Shown in pieces: positions 1-7,591 of a stretch of 64,000 nt of DNA (positions within the stretch are counted from its first letter, which is position 1; each line of letters opens with the position of its first letter). The position numbers were made by a program, and so were the translations under genes. The DNA comes from an uncultured Clostridia bacterium (GTDB lineage: Bacteria; Bacillota; Clostridia; Oscillospirales; Ruminococcaceae): the NCBI GenBank assembly GCA_947624375.1, contig CANQKD010000006.1:56326-120325 (forward strand), read 5' to 3'. The notes below the pieces were generated by a model. That model saw nothing but the letters and a program-made list of their open reading frames with translations, ran no database searches and was not told the origin of the DNA.

Positions 1-821
1 GGGATAAGTTCAAGTCGACCGCTGATACTCTGAAGGAGAACGGCGTTTACATGATCTCCGGTGTTGACGAACTGAAGAGATGCTTCATGAACAACAGAGC
101 TAACGCTTGGGTCGATGCTGACCTTAACTACACTCCTGACGAAGCTAAGATCAAGGAACTGTTCGAGTACACCAAGAAGCTTGCTGACGACGGCGAAGTA
201 CACTACATCGACAAGACTCAGTGGACTGCTAACTGGTTCACCGATATGCAGGACGGCGTATTCTGCTTCTTCGGATGCACATGGTTCCTGCACTACAACC
301 TGAGAGATAACTGCATAACCAGCAAGACCGGTGACAAGGACAAAGACGGCAAGCCTACAATTGCTGAGTCCGACTACAAGGTAGGCAACGGTTCTTACGG
401 TCTGTGGGGCGTAATCCAGGGTCCTGAGCCTTACTTCTGGGGCGGTACATGGTGGTTCGGTTCCAAGCAGTGTATCGACGATGGTTCTAAGGACGTTGTT
501 AAGGCTATAATCGAATACTTCTGCGTAAACGATGATTCTATGAAAGCTTACATGGAAGCTACCGGCGACTTCCCGTCCAAGAAGACTGTTGCTTCACAGC
601 TCAGCACTTCCAACGACATGATCGGCGGTCAGGATCACTACGAGATATTCAAGGCATCTGCTGAGAACGTAAACGTTGGTACTTGCTGCAAGTATGACGC
701 TACATTCAACGGCAACACCGATGCTGCACTTGCTTCTTACTGCACAGGTGCTATGACCCTTGATGAAGCTATCCAGAGCATCTACAAGGAGTCCAAGGTT
801 AAGATACCTGAACTGAAGTAA
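1..821 (+). CDS. Carbohydrate ABC transporter solute-binding protein, C-terminal part (5' end outside window)
   Basis: The reading frame is open from base 3 and stops with TAA at 819-821, leaving about 272 codons of a protein that begins upstream. The residues (tryptophan- and tyrosine-rich stretches such as WGGTWWFGS, and an ending AIQSIYKES then KVKIPELK) fit the C-terminal lobe of an extracellular type 1 sugar-binding protein. Two MalF/MalG-type permeases follow on the same strand, which supports the role: capture of a sugar or oligosaccharide outside the cell and delivery to the permeases. Codon use is strongly biased (aag, ctg, ttc), as in highly expressed genes. The ligand cannot be read from the sequence. 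Confidence 0.85.
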   Translation, partial: DKFKSTADTLKENGVYMISGVDELKRCFMNNRANAWVDADLNYTPDEAKIKELFEYTKKLADDGEVHYIDKTQWTANWFTDMQDGVFCFFGCTWFLHYNLRDNCITSKTGDKDKDGKPTIAESDYKVGNGSYGLWGVIQGPEPYFWGGTWWFGSKQCIDDGSKDVVKAIIEYFCVNDDSMKAYMEATGDFPSKKTVASQLSTSNDMIGGQDHYEIFKASAENVNVGTCCKYDATFNGNTDAALASYCTGAMTLDEAIQSIYKESKVKIPELK

Positions 822-869
822 TTCTGTCAGGACATTGAATACTTAATAGTTTCATATCATTGACGAAAT

Positions 870-898
870 GGGATGGGTGGGACGAACCCACCTGTCCC
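870..898 (+). terminator. Stem-loop between binding-protein and permease genes
   Basis: GGTGGG (876-881) pairs with CCCACC (887-892) around a 5-base loop, extended by GGGA/TCCC outside it and followed by a T-rich stretch. Such hairpins after solute-binding genes typically act as partial terminators or mRNA stabilisers, giving more binding protein than permease. That role here is inference. Confidence 0.55.
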
Positions 899-927
899 TG
901 TTTCTATTTTAAGTAGGAGTGTGAAAT

Positions 928-1923
928 ATGGCATCATCATTCAAAACAAGAGCTAAACTTGAAAAGAACCATTTCGGTTATATTTTCATAGCACCATTTT
1001 TCATAACATATTTCGTCTTTCAGATAATTCCCCTGATAAATACTTTCTACTACTCTTTGACCGACATCAAAGCATGGTATGTAAATCCGGAAATGAATTA
1101 TAAATTTGTTGGATTTGATATGTTCAAAATGGTATTGACCGAGGATGCATTCAAGCGTGCGTTCGTCAATACACCCGTTATGTGGATCATGGGCTTTATC
1201 CCCCAGCTTCTTATAGCATTGCTGCTTGCAAGCTGGTTCACCAATGAGAAGATAAGAGTTAAGGGTCAGGGCTTCTTCAAGGTAGTATTCTATATGCCTA
1301 ATATAATGACCGCTACCACCATAGGACTTCTGTTCCTTGCTTTCATCAGACCTAACGGATTTATCCACAATTTTGCTATCGCAGTAGGTTACTTAAAGAA
1401 CCCCCAGATGCCGTTCGTAAGCGGCTGGTTCGGAAGAGGCGTTGTTGCATTCATAAACTTCTGGATGTGGTATGGTCAGACAATGATCGTTCTCATAGCC
1501 GGTATTATGGGTATCAACCCCTCGTTCTTTGAAGCAGCTTCTATAGACGGCGCTTCTGGCTGGCAGTCGTTCTGGAGGATCACTCTTCCCCTTATCAGAC
1601 CTATAATGACATATTCGCTCGTTACATCTCTGATAGGCGGCTTCCAGATGTTCGATGTACCTAACATGATGGGTAACGGTGACAACGCCGCATTGTTCAG
1701 ATTTGATATCCAGACAATAGTTATGTATATCAAAGGTATAGCGACAGAAGGCTCTAACTCAATAGGTAAGGCCTGTGCAGCCTCAGTATTTCTGTTCCTG
1801 ATAACCGCAGTGTGCAGTAGTGTGCTGTTCTATCTCACTTCGGATCGTGCAGAAGCTAAGGCTAAAAGATTGGAGAAAAAGCGCGCTAAAGAGGCCGCTC
1901 TCCAGGAAGGGGGCGATCTGTAA
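928..1923 (+). CDS. Sugar ABC transporter permease, MalF type
   Basis: A 331-residue integral membrane protein with about six hydrophobic segments, the first at residues 17-40. It carries the EAA loop that contacts the ATPase at about residues 202-221 (EAASIDGASG, then WRITLPLIRP), the signature of binding-protein-dependent sugar permeases. An AGGAG ribosome site precedes the ATG. The stop overlaps the next start by one base, so the two permeases are probably translationally coupled and form the heterodimeric channel for the binding protein upstream. No ATPase lies beside them; the MsmK-type ATPase at 12228-13370 could energise them (inference). Confidence 0.92.
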   Translation: MASSFKTRAKLEKNHFGYIFIAPFFITYFVFQIIPLINTFYYSLTDIKAWYVNPEMNYKFVGFDMFKMVLTEDAFKRAFVNTPVMWIMGFIPQLLIALLLASWFTNEKIRVKGQGFFKVVFYMPNIMTATTIGLLFLAFIRPNGFIHNFAIAVGYLKNPQMPFVSGWFGRGVVAFINFWMWYGQTMIVLIAGIMGINPSFFEAASIDGASGWQSFWRITLPLIRPIMTYSLVTSLIGGFQMFDVPNMMGNGDNAALFRFDIQTIVMYIKGIATEGSNSIGKACAASVFLFLITAVCSSVLFYLTSDRAEAKAKRLEKKRAKEAALQEGGDL

Positions 1924-2846
1924 TGGCAAACTACGGTCAAGCCGGACAAAGCATGAAAGGCGGCTATCACGCCCGTATTATCGCCATGAAGGTCCTGGTC
2001 TATATTGTATGTATCATACTTACGATACTGGCTTTGCTGCCCTTCGTTATAATGGTGTTCACAGCATCTAAGAACAGACTTGAGATCAACACGAGCAGCC
2101 TTGACTGGGCTCCCGACATCAAGAATACTCTTGTTGTTTCGCTGCTTCCCTCAAAGTCGTTCATCGCAAACGGAAAATACCTCCTTACGAGCCCGCAGCT
2201 CAACCTGCCGTTCGCAAGAGGCTTCCTTAACTCGTTCATTATAGCAGCAGGAGCTACTATTCTTTCTGTATACTTCTCGGCACTCACCGCTTATGGTTTC
2301 GCCGTATACAGATTCAAGCTCAACAAGATACTGTATACCTTTATTATGGCTATACAGATGATACCTACTCAGGTTACCGTTATAAGCTTCGTTGAGTTGA
2401 TGTTCAAGTGGGGTCTTACCGATAGCTATATCCCGCTTATCATTCCTGCAATTGCTGCTCCGAGTACCGTGTTCTTCCTGCGACAATATATGTCGTCGGC
2501 GCTTTCGCTTGAAATGGTCGAAGCCGGACGTATAGACGGTGCAGGCGAGTTCGGTATATTCAACAGGCTGGTTCTTCCTATCCTGAAACCCGGTATGGCT
2601 ACTATGGCTATATTCGCAATGGTTACAAACTGGAACAACTACCTGCTCCCGAGCATGCTCCTTTCACACCAGGAGATGCAGACCGTTCCTATGCTCGTTG
2701 CCAAACTGAATGGTAATAAGTATTCTACTGAGTACGGCGCTATCTACTTTGGTCTTACGATCTCCGCTGCTCCGCTGGTTATATTCTATCTGGTACTTTC
2801 TAAGTACATAATTGCCGGCGTTGCCCTTGGCGGCGTTAAGGAGTAA
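1923..2846 (+). CDS. Sugar ABC transporter permease, MalG type
   Basis: A 307-residue membrane protein with a MalG-type EAA loop at about residues 199-220 (EAGRIDGAG, then RLVLPILKPG). The ATG shares its first base with the TAA of the preceding permease. It is the last gene of the sugar transporter operon, closed by the hairpin at 2862-2892. The C-terminus (GVALGGVKE) matches the usual ending of the family. The substrate cannot be inferred. Confidence 0.92.
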   Translation: MANYGQAGQSMKGGYHARIIAMKVLVYIVCIILTILALLPFVIMVFTASKNRLEINTSSLDWAPDIKNTLVVSLLPSKSFIANGKYLLTSPQLNLPFARGFLNSFIIAAGATILSVYFSALTAYGFAVYRFKLNKILYTFIMAIQMIPTQVTVISFVELMFKWGLTDSYIPLIIPAIAAPSTVFFLRQYMSSALSLEMVEAGRIDGAGEFGIFNRLVLPILKPGMATMAIFAMVTNWNNYLLPSMLLSHQEMQTVPMLVAKLNGNKYSTEYGAIYFGLTISAAPLVIFYLVLSKYIIAGVALGGVKE

Positions 2847-2861
2847 TTTCTCAAAAGTATT

Positions 2862-2892
2862 AAAGAGCTTCTCGTTTGAGAGGCTCTTTTTT
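2862..2892 (+). terminator. Rho-independent terminator of the sugar transporter operon
   Basis: A 12-bp stem (AAAGAGCTTCTC against GAGAGGCTCTTT, one G-T pair) with a 4-base loop runs into six T residues, 15 bases after the permease stop codon. Confidence 0.9.
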
Positions 2893-2924
2893 ATGCGCGA
2901 GATTTTCTTTGTATAATTATGTAC

Positions 2925-2953
2925 TTGACATACTGGCACAAAGTGGTTATAAT
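2925..2953 (+). promoter_or_regulatory. Sigma-A promoter for the LCP gene
   Basis: TTGACA (2925-2930) and TATAAT (2948-2953) are both consensus, separated by 17 bases. The GTG start at 2987 lies about 34 bases downstream of the -10 box. Confidence 0.88.
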
Positions 2954-2986
2954 GATATTGTGCAGTAAATTGAAAGGATAATTAAC

Positions 2987-4417
2987 GTGCAGAATAAAGA
3001 CAACGAAACTCTGGAAGAAATGATAGCCCGTACCATGCGCGAAAACGGCGTTACCCACGACGATGAAAGCGGATATGCAGACCGCTCGCAGTTTCATATA
3101 GACGACAGGGTGATATATACGCAGCAGCAGGCACAAAACGCCTACCGCGAGGGTGAAGATCTCGCCGAGGGGTATGTTGATCCTCGCCCAACAGTGCAGC
3201 AAAGGCAGACACCTCAGCATCAGCCGAGGCAGACACAACCGAGGCAGCCAAGGCAAAGTCAGCCATCGCATAAAAGCAGTCAAAGCAGTAAAAGCAAAAG
3301 TTCTATAGCAAAAAGCAGCAAAAGCCATAGTACACAGAAAAAGAAAAAGCAGCCGCAGAAAAACAAGGCGGCAAGCAGGGCTCCTGCCCAAATACAGAGA
3401 GGAAAACAACGAATGGAATACTACGAAGACGACGAGCTGCTGGAAGAAGAAGAGCCGCAGCCGCGCAAAAAACACCACCCGATACGCACTTTGATCTGCC
3501 TGCTTCTGGTGCTGGCTTTGGTCGCGGTCGGCGCGTATTCTGCGATCGCATGGCACTACATAGGTATGGTAGAAACGGTGGAAACAGGCACGCGGTATGA
3601 TGTAGGCGTTGTGCCGCTTGAGAGCAAAAATGTGCGAAATATCTTGCTTATCGGCACTGACACCCGAAGCGTAACAGACAGCGGCAGGGCTGACACGGTC
3701 ATTCTGATGTCGATAAACTACAAAACGCGCACCGTCACGCTGACGTCGTTCATGCGCGATTCGTATGTGAATATACCGAACAACGGCTGGAGCAAGCTGA
3801 ATGCCTCCTACCGCTGGGGCGGCGCGGAGCTTTTGATGGACACACTGGAGCTGAATTTTCACGTATCGGTAGACGACTATGTTTTTGTTAATTTTGAAAG
3901 TTTTGCTGCCATTGTTGATTCCGTAGGCGGTGTGAAACTGACCGTCACCGACGACGAAGCGGCAGCCATGCAAGCCCCGATGGCAGAGATAAACGACATA
4001 AAAGGTCTGCCCAGCAACAAAGACTTTATCACATCGGGCGGCACTTACAACATGAACGGCAACCAGGCGCTGGCATATGCCAGAATTCGATATGTCGGCA
4101 GGTCTGATTTTCAGCGCACCGAGCGCCAGAGAGAGGTAGTGCGCAAGATCATCGAAAAGGCGAAAAGCTCCGGGGTGAGCGGTCTTAACAAATTTGCGAC
4201 TGCCTGTGCCGAAAACGTTGTTACGAATATGTCAAAAGGCGAGATGTTCAAGCTTGCTATGCAGCTGCCTTATTTAGCAACATTTGAGCTTGATGAGCTG
4301 CGTATCCCTGCCGATGATATGTACAGCGGCGCGACACTTGACGACGGTCAGCAGGTATTGCAGATAGACTTTGATGCGAATATTGCTCTTATAGAGAATA
4401 ATGTTTACAACGACTGA
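2987..4417 (+). CDS. LytR-CpsA-Psr (LCP) family wall polymer ligase
   Basis: A 476-residue protein with a long Gln/Ser/Lys-rich cytoplasmic N-terminus (residues 1-165), one membrane segment (about 167-190) and an extracellular LCP domain (about 216-380). The domain shows the family hallmarks: LLIGTD at its start, the R-A-D motif at 234-236 and the FMRDSY segment near 255-260, which bind the polyprenyl-pyrophosphate donor. LCP enzymes attach teichoic acid or polysaccharide to peptidoglycan. GTG at 2987 is chosen because GAAAGGA lies 8 bases upstream and a consensus promoter just before it. The unusually long low-complexity cytoplasmic tail could be a regulatory or septum-targeting region (inference). 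Confidence 0.9.
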   Translation: MQNKDNETLEEMIARTMRENGVTHDDESGYADRSQFHIDDRVIYTQQQAQNAYREGEDLAEGYVDPRPTVQQRQTPQHQPRQTQPRQPRQSQPSHKSSQSSKSKSSIAKSSKSHSTQKKKKQPQKNKAASRAPAQIQRGKQRMEYYEDDELLEEEEPQPRKKHHPIRTLICLLLVLALVAVGAYSAIAWHYIGMVETVETGTRYDVGVVPLESKNVRNILLIGTDTRSVTDSGRADTVILMSINYKTRTVTLTSFMRDSYVNIPNNGWSKLNASYRWGGAELLMDTLELNFHVSVDDYVFVNFESFAAIVDSVGGVKLTVTDDEAAAMQAPMAEINDIKGLPSNKDFITSGGTYNMNGNQALAYARIRYVGRSDFQRTERQREVVRKIIEKAKSSGVSGLNKFATACAENVVTNMSKGEMFKLAMQLPYLATFELDELRIPADDMYSGATLDDGQQVLQIDFDANIALIENNVYND

Positions 4418-4420
4418 TAA

Positions 4421-4460
4421 AAATGACCGATGCTCAGAACATCGGTCATTTGTTTTATTT
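4421..4460. terminator. Bidirectional terminator between LCP and suf genes
   Basis: A perfect 12-bp stem (AAATGACCGATG at 4421-4432 with CATCGGTCATTT at 4440-4451) has T-rich runs on both strands. It can end the plus-strand LCP transcript and the convergent minus-strand suf transcript. Confidence 0.85.
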
Positions 4461-5384
4461 AAGGAAGCCGTTGATTATCGTGGCTTCGGCTTCTTCTTCG
4501 GTAAGCCCCAGCGTGCGCAGTTTGAGTATCTGCTCGCCAGCTATCTTGCCTATGGCAGCCTCGTGGATAAGCTCGGCATCTTTGCAGTTGGCAATAAGGC
4601 TTGGCTGCGCCGAAACTTTGCCGTTTTCCGCAAGTATGCCGTCACACTCGGAGTGACCCGTGCAGCGAGCGTTGCCGATGATCTTCGAGGAGTATTCCTG
4701 ATAGGAATCGCCCTTTGCGACAGAGCGCGAAATGAGGTTCACAGAGGCGTCCTCGCCGTTTACCTCAACGACAAAATCAGTAGAAGCGGTCTGCCGCTTG
4801 TCGGTAAGAATTCTCTCGCGGATAATGAGCTTTGCTTCTTTGTCCATCTTTATATGGCATTTGCGCGACGTAGAGGTAACGCCGCCCAGCTGCGAAGTGT
4901 CCATTTCAAGCACAGCGCCCTCGCCTATCTCGGCATCTGTAACGGGGTCGATCGTTCTGTTGCCGTCGTCAGCGCCCTCGCCGACGTGCTTTTCAACATA
5001 CAGCACGTGAGAGCCCTTGCCGAGGAAAAACCTGTGCACGCCGTTGTGGCGCGAAAGCTCATTAGTCTCGGTGTGAACGCCGCAACCTGCGACAATTATA
5101 ACGTCAGCGCCTTCGCCGACAAAGAAATCATTGTACACCAGATCGTCAACATCTGCTTGCGTTATGCAGGCAGGAATGTACACTTTTTCGCCCCTTGTCT
5201 CGGGTGAGATGTGTATCTCGATGCCCGGCTTGCCGTCCTTTTTGTTGACAATTTTTATATGCTCTGTAGACTGTCTCGCAACGCTCTGGCAGTCCTGGCG
5301 GATATTATACGCGCCGTCAAACTTGCCGCTGAAATCCGAAACTATCTCTAAAAGCTGCTTGGTTATATCGTTTACTTCGCTCAC
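4455..5384 (-). CDS. SufB/SufD-family Fe-S cluster assembly scaffold (SmsB-like)
   Basis: A protein of about 309 residues with the SufB/SufD beta-helix fold signature, including the C-terminal IHEAAIGKI segment that holds the scaffold histidine/glutamate of this family, and scattered cysteines (VAGCGVH, CTGHSECDG). It is shorter than SufB of six-gene suf operons. GTG at 5384 is chosen because AAGGAGG lies 9 bases upstream and its GTGA overlaps the stop of the ATPase gene by 4 bases. With only an ATPase partner and no SufS, SufU or second SufB/D beside it, it fits the two-gene SUF-like minimal arrangement. The cluster-ligand residues need structural modelling. Confidence 0.85.
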   Translation of the reverse strand: MSEVNDITKQLLEIVSDFSGKFDGAYNIRQDCQSVARQSTEHIKIVNKKDGKPGIEIHISPETRGEKVYIPACITQADVDDLVYNDFFVGEGADVIIVAGCGVHTETNELSRHNGVHRFFLGKGSHVLYVEKHVGEGADDGNRTIDPVTDAEIGEGAVLEMDTSQLGGVTSTSRKCHIKMDKEAKLIIRERILTDKRQTASTDFVVEVNGEDASVNLISRSVAKGDSYQEYSSKIIGNARCTGHSECDGILAENGKVSAQPSLIANCKDAELIHEAAIGKIAGEQILKLRTLGLTEEEAEATIINGFLK

Positions 5385-6115
5385 TGTGATGCGCCTCCTT
5401 TGATGCAGTTGGGGCACTGGCAGTCCTCTCCGCCTGCGCAGAAAAGCCGTGGGAACATAGAATCGCGCCTGCCTTGCTCGTAAATATCTCCGTCACGCAG
5501 AAGAATGATCTCATCGGCTATCGAGAGTATCCTCTCCTGGTGCGAGATTATTATAATAGAGCTGTCGGTCGAACTTTTAAGCTGTGAAAACGCATCTATA
5601 AGGTTGTTGAAGCTCCATATGTCAATGCCTGCTTCGGGTTCGTCAAACAACATAAGCTTTGAATTGCGCAGCAGCACCGTGGCTATCTCAACGCGCTTTA
5701 TCTCGCCGCCCGAAAGATGCGCATCAACATCGCGGTCAAGGTATTTTTCCGGCTGCAAACCCACTTTCAAAAGCACATCGCAAAGCTTGTCCTCGCTTGC
5801 AATACCCCCTGCCGCCAGAACCAGCAGGTCTTTCACGGTTATGCCCTTGAAGCGCACAGGCTGCTGAAACGCAAAACCTATGCCTTTTTTCGCTCTCTGC
5901 GTTATGTCAAGCGGCGTAATGTCCTCACCGTCAAGAGAAATGCTGCCGCTCTCGGCGGTCTCTACCCCGGCAATCAGCTTGGCAATGGTGGTCTTTCCGC
6001 TGCCGTTCGGGCCCGTTATCACCGTAAGTTTGTTGTTTGGTATGGTGAGCGACAGGCTCTTTATTATCTTCCTACCGTCGGGCGCAGACCACGACAGATC
6101 TTTTATCTCTAACAA
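5381..6115 (-). CDS. SufC-like ABC ATPase (SmsC-like) with cysteine-rich tail
   Basis: A soluble ABC ATPase of about 244 residues: Walker A GPNGSGKTT, SufC-type Q-loop FAFQQPVRF, signature LSGGEIKR and Walker B LMLFDEPEAG followed by SHQERIL. These match SufC rather than membrane transporter ATPases. SufC ATPase activity drives conformational change of the SufB/D scaffold. The C-terminus is odd: FCAGGEDCQCPNC, four cysteines that could bind metal, not seen in Escherichia coli SufC. TTG at 6115 is preferred because it gives the usual MLEIKDL start; TTG 6127 and GTG 6124 are alternatives. It is first in a two-gene operon. Confidence 0.87.
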   Translation of the reverse strand: MLEIKDLSWSAPDGRKIIKSLSLTIPNNKLTVITGPNGSGKTTIAKLIAGVETAESGSISLDGEDITPLDITQRAKKGIGFAFQQPVRFKGITVKDLLVLAAGGIASEDKLCDVLLKVGLQPEKYLDRDVDAHLSGGEIKRVEIATVLLRNSKLMLFDEPEAGIDIWSFNNLIDAFSQLKSSTDSSIIIISHQERILSIADEIILLRDGDIYEQGRRDSMFPRLFCAGGEDCQCPNCIKGGASQ

Positions 6116-6129
6116 AAATATCACCAACT

Positions 6130-6146
6130 TTAGTATTTCGTACTAA
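6130..6146. promoter_or_regulatory. Perfect inverted repeat upstream of the suf operon
   Basis: TTAGTA-TTTCG-TACTAA is a 6+5+6 dyad between the suf promoter and the sufC start. A second weaker dyad, AACAG...CTGTT (6144-6148 with 6158-6162), lies beside it. Its position suggests an operator, for instance for an Rrf2-type Fe-S regulator. The regulator is not in the window, so this is inference. Confidence 0.4.
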
Positions 6147-6165
6147 CAGAATATCATACTGTTAT

Positions 6166-6194
6166 AGTATACCACATTTCTATATGAAAATCAA
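6166..6194 (-). promoter_or_regulatory. Promoter of the suf operon
   Basis: On the minus strand TTGATT (6194-6189) and TATACT (6171-6166) are 17 bases apart, reading toward sufC. Confidence 0.75.
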
Positions 6195-6209
6195 GTGCCC
6201 GTTTTCGCC

Positions 6210-6238
6210 TTGACTTTTTACTTTGCTTGCGGTATAAT
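6210..6238 (+). promoter_or_regulatory. Promoter of dapF
   Basis: TTGACT (6210-6215), 17-base spacer, TATAAT (6233-6238). It lies about 30 bases before the GTG start at 6269 and rules out the longer reading frame that begins at 6227. Confidence 0.85.
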
Positions 6239-6268
6239 ATTACAGAGAACAGCAAGGGAGGAGTTTTG

Positions 6269-7114
6269 GTGGCAAAGGCTGAATTTATAAAAATGCACGG
6301 CTGCGGCAACGACTATATCTATTTCAACTGCTTTGGGCAGGATATACCCGACCCCGAGAGCCTGAGCATTCGCCTATCGGATCGGCGTTTCGGCATTGGC
6401 GGCGACGGTGTTATACTTGTTTGCCCCTCTGATGTGGCAGATGCAAAAATGCGTATGTTCAACGCCGACGGCTCTGAGGGCAAAATGTGCGGCAACGGCA
6501 TAAGGTGCGTGGCTAAGCTGTGCCACGATGAGAGGATAGTAAAAAGCGATACCGTTAAAATAGAAACACTAAGCGGCATAAAGACTATTAAACTTATAAA
6601 GAGCGGCGGCGAGGTAACGGGCGCGACCGTTGATATGGGCAAGGCTGAAACAGCCCCAGAAAAGATACCCGTGCTGCTGGAGGGCGAGAGCGTTATTTCG
6701 CGCCCCGTGCAGATAGCGGGGAAGCAGTACAGCATAACCTGCGTTTCAATGGGCAATCCGCACTGCGTGGTTTTTGCGGAAAATATTGACGGGCTGGAGC
6801 TTGAAAAAATAGGCCCTCAGTTTGAGAAAAACGCTATTTTTCCTGAGCAGGTGAACACCGAGTTTTGCGAGGTCATATCTCCCACCGAGCTTAAAATGCG
6901 TGTGTGGGAGAGGGGCAGCGGCGAAACGTGGGCGTGCGGCACAGGTGCGTGCGCTACGGTAACGGCGGCGTGCCTGAACGGCATTTCACCCAAGGGCGAG
7001 GAGATACTGATACATCTTCGCGGCGGCGATCTTACGATAAAATACACCGATGAAACGGTGATAATGACGGGCAGCGCAGTAACGGTGTTCAGGGGCAGCG
7101 TTGAGATAGGATAA
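6269..7114 (+). CDS. dapF: Diaminopimelate epimerase
   Basis: A 281-residue protein, normal length for DapF, which interconverts LL- and meso-diaminopimelate for peptidoglycan and lysine. Both catalytic cysteines are visible: Cys74 in KMCGNGIRC and Cys223 in ACGTGACAT. MHGCGNDYIY near the start is the family N-terminus. GTG at 6269 is chosen because GGGAGGA lies 7 bases upstream and the promoter precedes it. The next gene, dapL, makes its substrate, so the pair completes the DapL route. Confidence 0.96.
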   Translation: MAKAEFIKMHGCGNDYIYFNCFGQDIPDPESLSIRLSDRRFGIGGDGVILVCPSDVADAKMRMFNADGSEGKMCGNGIRCVAKLCHDERIVKSDTVKIETLSGIKTIKLIKSGGEVTGATVDMGKAETAPEKIPVLLEGESVISRPVQIAGKQYSITCVSMGNPHCVVFAENIDGLELEKIGPQFEKNAIFPEQVNTEFCEVISPTELKMRVWERGSGETWACGTGACATVTAACLNGISPKGEEILIHLRGGDLTIKYTDETVIMTGSAVTVFRGSVEIG

Positions 7115-7135
7115 ATGGCGGTAGAAGTTATTAAC

Positions 7136-7591
7136 TTTTGCACGTTGAATAATATTCGCGCTTACGCGCAAGCCTGCGGAGCTGTTCAACACCCCACTTT
7201 TATTTGGTTTTCTTCTCATTTTGAGTGAGCCAAAACTTTTGCGCGTTTACTTGTTATGAATTTTTCACATTGTATGGCGTCCCAGAATGGAACGCGGAAA
7301 GAGAGATAAGGTCTTTTCAAAGGGGAGGCTCTCTCTTGCAGAGCCTCCCCTCTTTCAAAATAGTCCACAGGACTATTTTGAAATTCACCTCTTGCAGAGC
7401 GCCTACCGTATGGGGCTTTCGCCGTCTGCGGACGGCGACGAGGGTTTCACCCTCGACCTGACGACCCTTTTGAAAAAGGGTCGATCGAAAACTTTCCCTT
7501 TCTTGACAAGAATAAAAACTTTTGCGCGTTGTGGGGCGTTGAACGCGTTCCAGCGCAACCAAAAAAATTATATAAAAAAGGACTGATCAAA
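7136..7591. repeat. Intergenic composite repeat: chain of perfect hairpins between dapF and dapL
   Basis: No gene is supported here. From left to right: module A (7158-7196, GCGCTTACGCGC then CTGCGGAGCTGTTCAAC); module B (7268-7305, containing GTCCCAGAATGGAACGCGG); then successive hairpins: 7321-7351 (12-bp stem), 7357-7379 (AAAATAGTCC/GGACTATTTT), 7421-7436 (GCCGTC/GACGGC), 7440-7454 (GAGGGT/ACCCTC) and 7463-7482 (GACCCTTT/AAAGGGTC). A nearly identical inverted copy of 7398-7525 lies at 62344-62462, and module D (7463-7525) recurs at 49995-50045 and 55169-55215. Confidence 0.85.
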
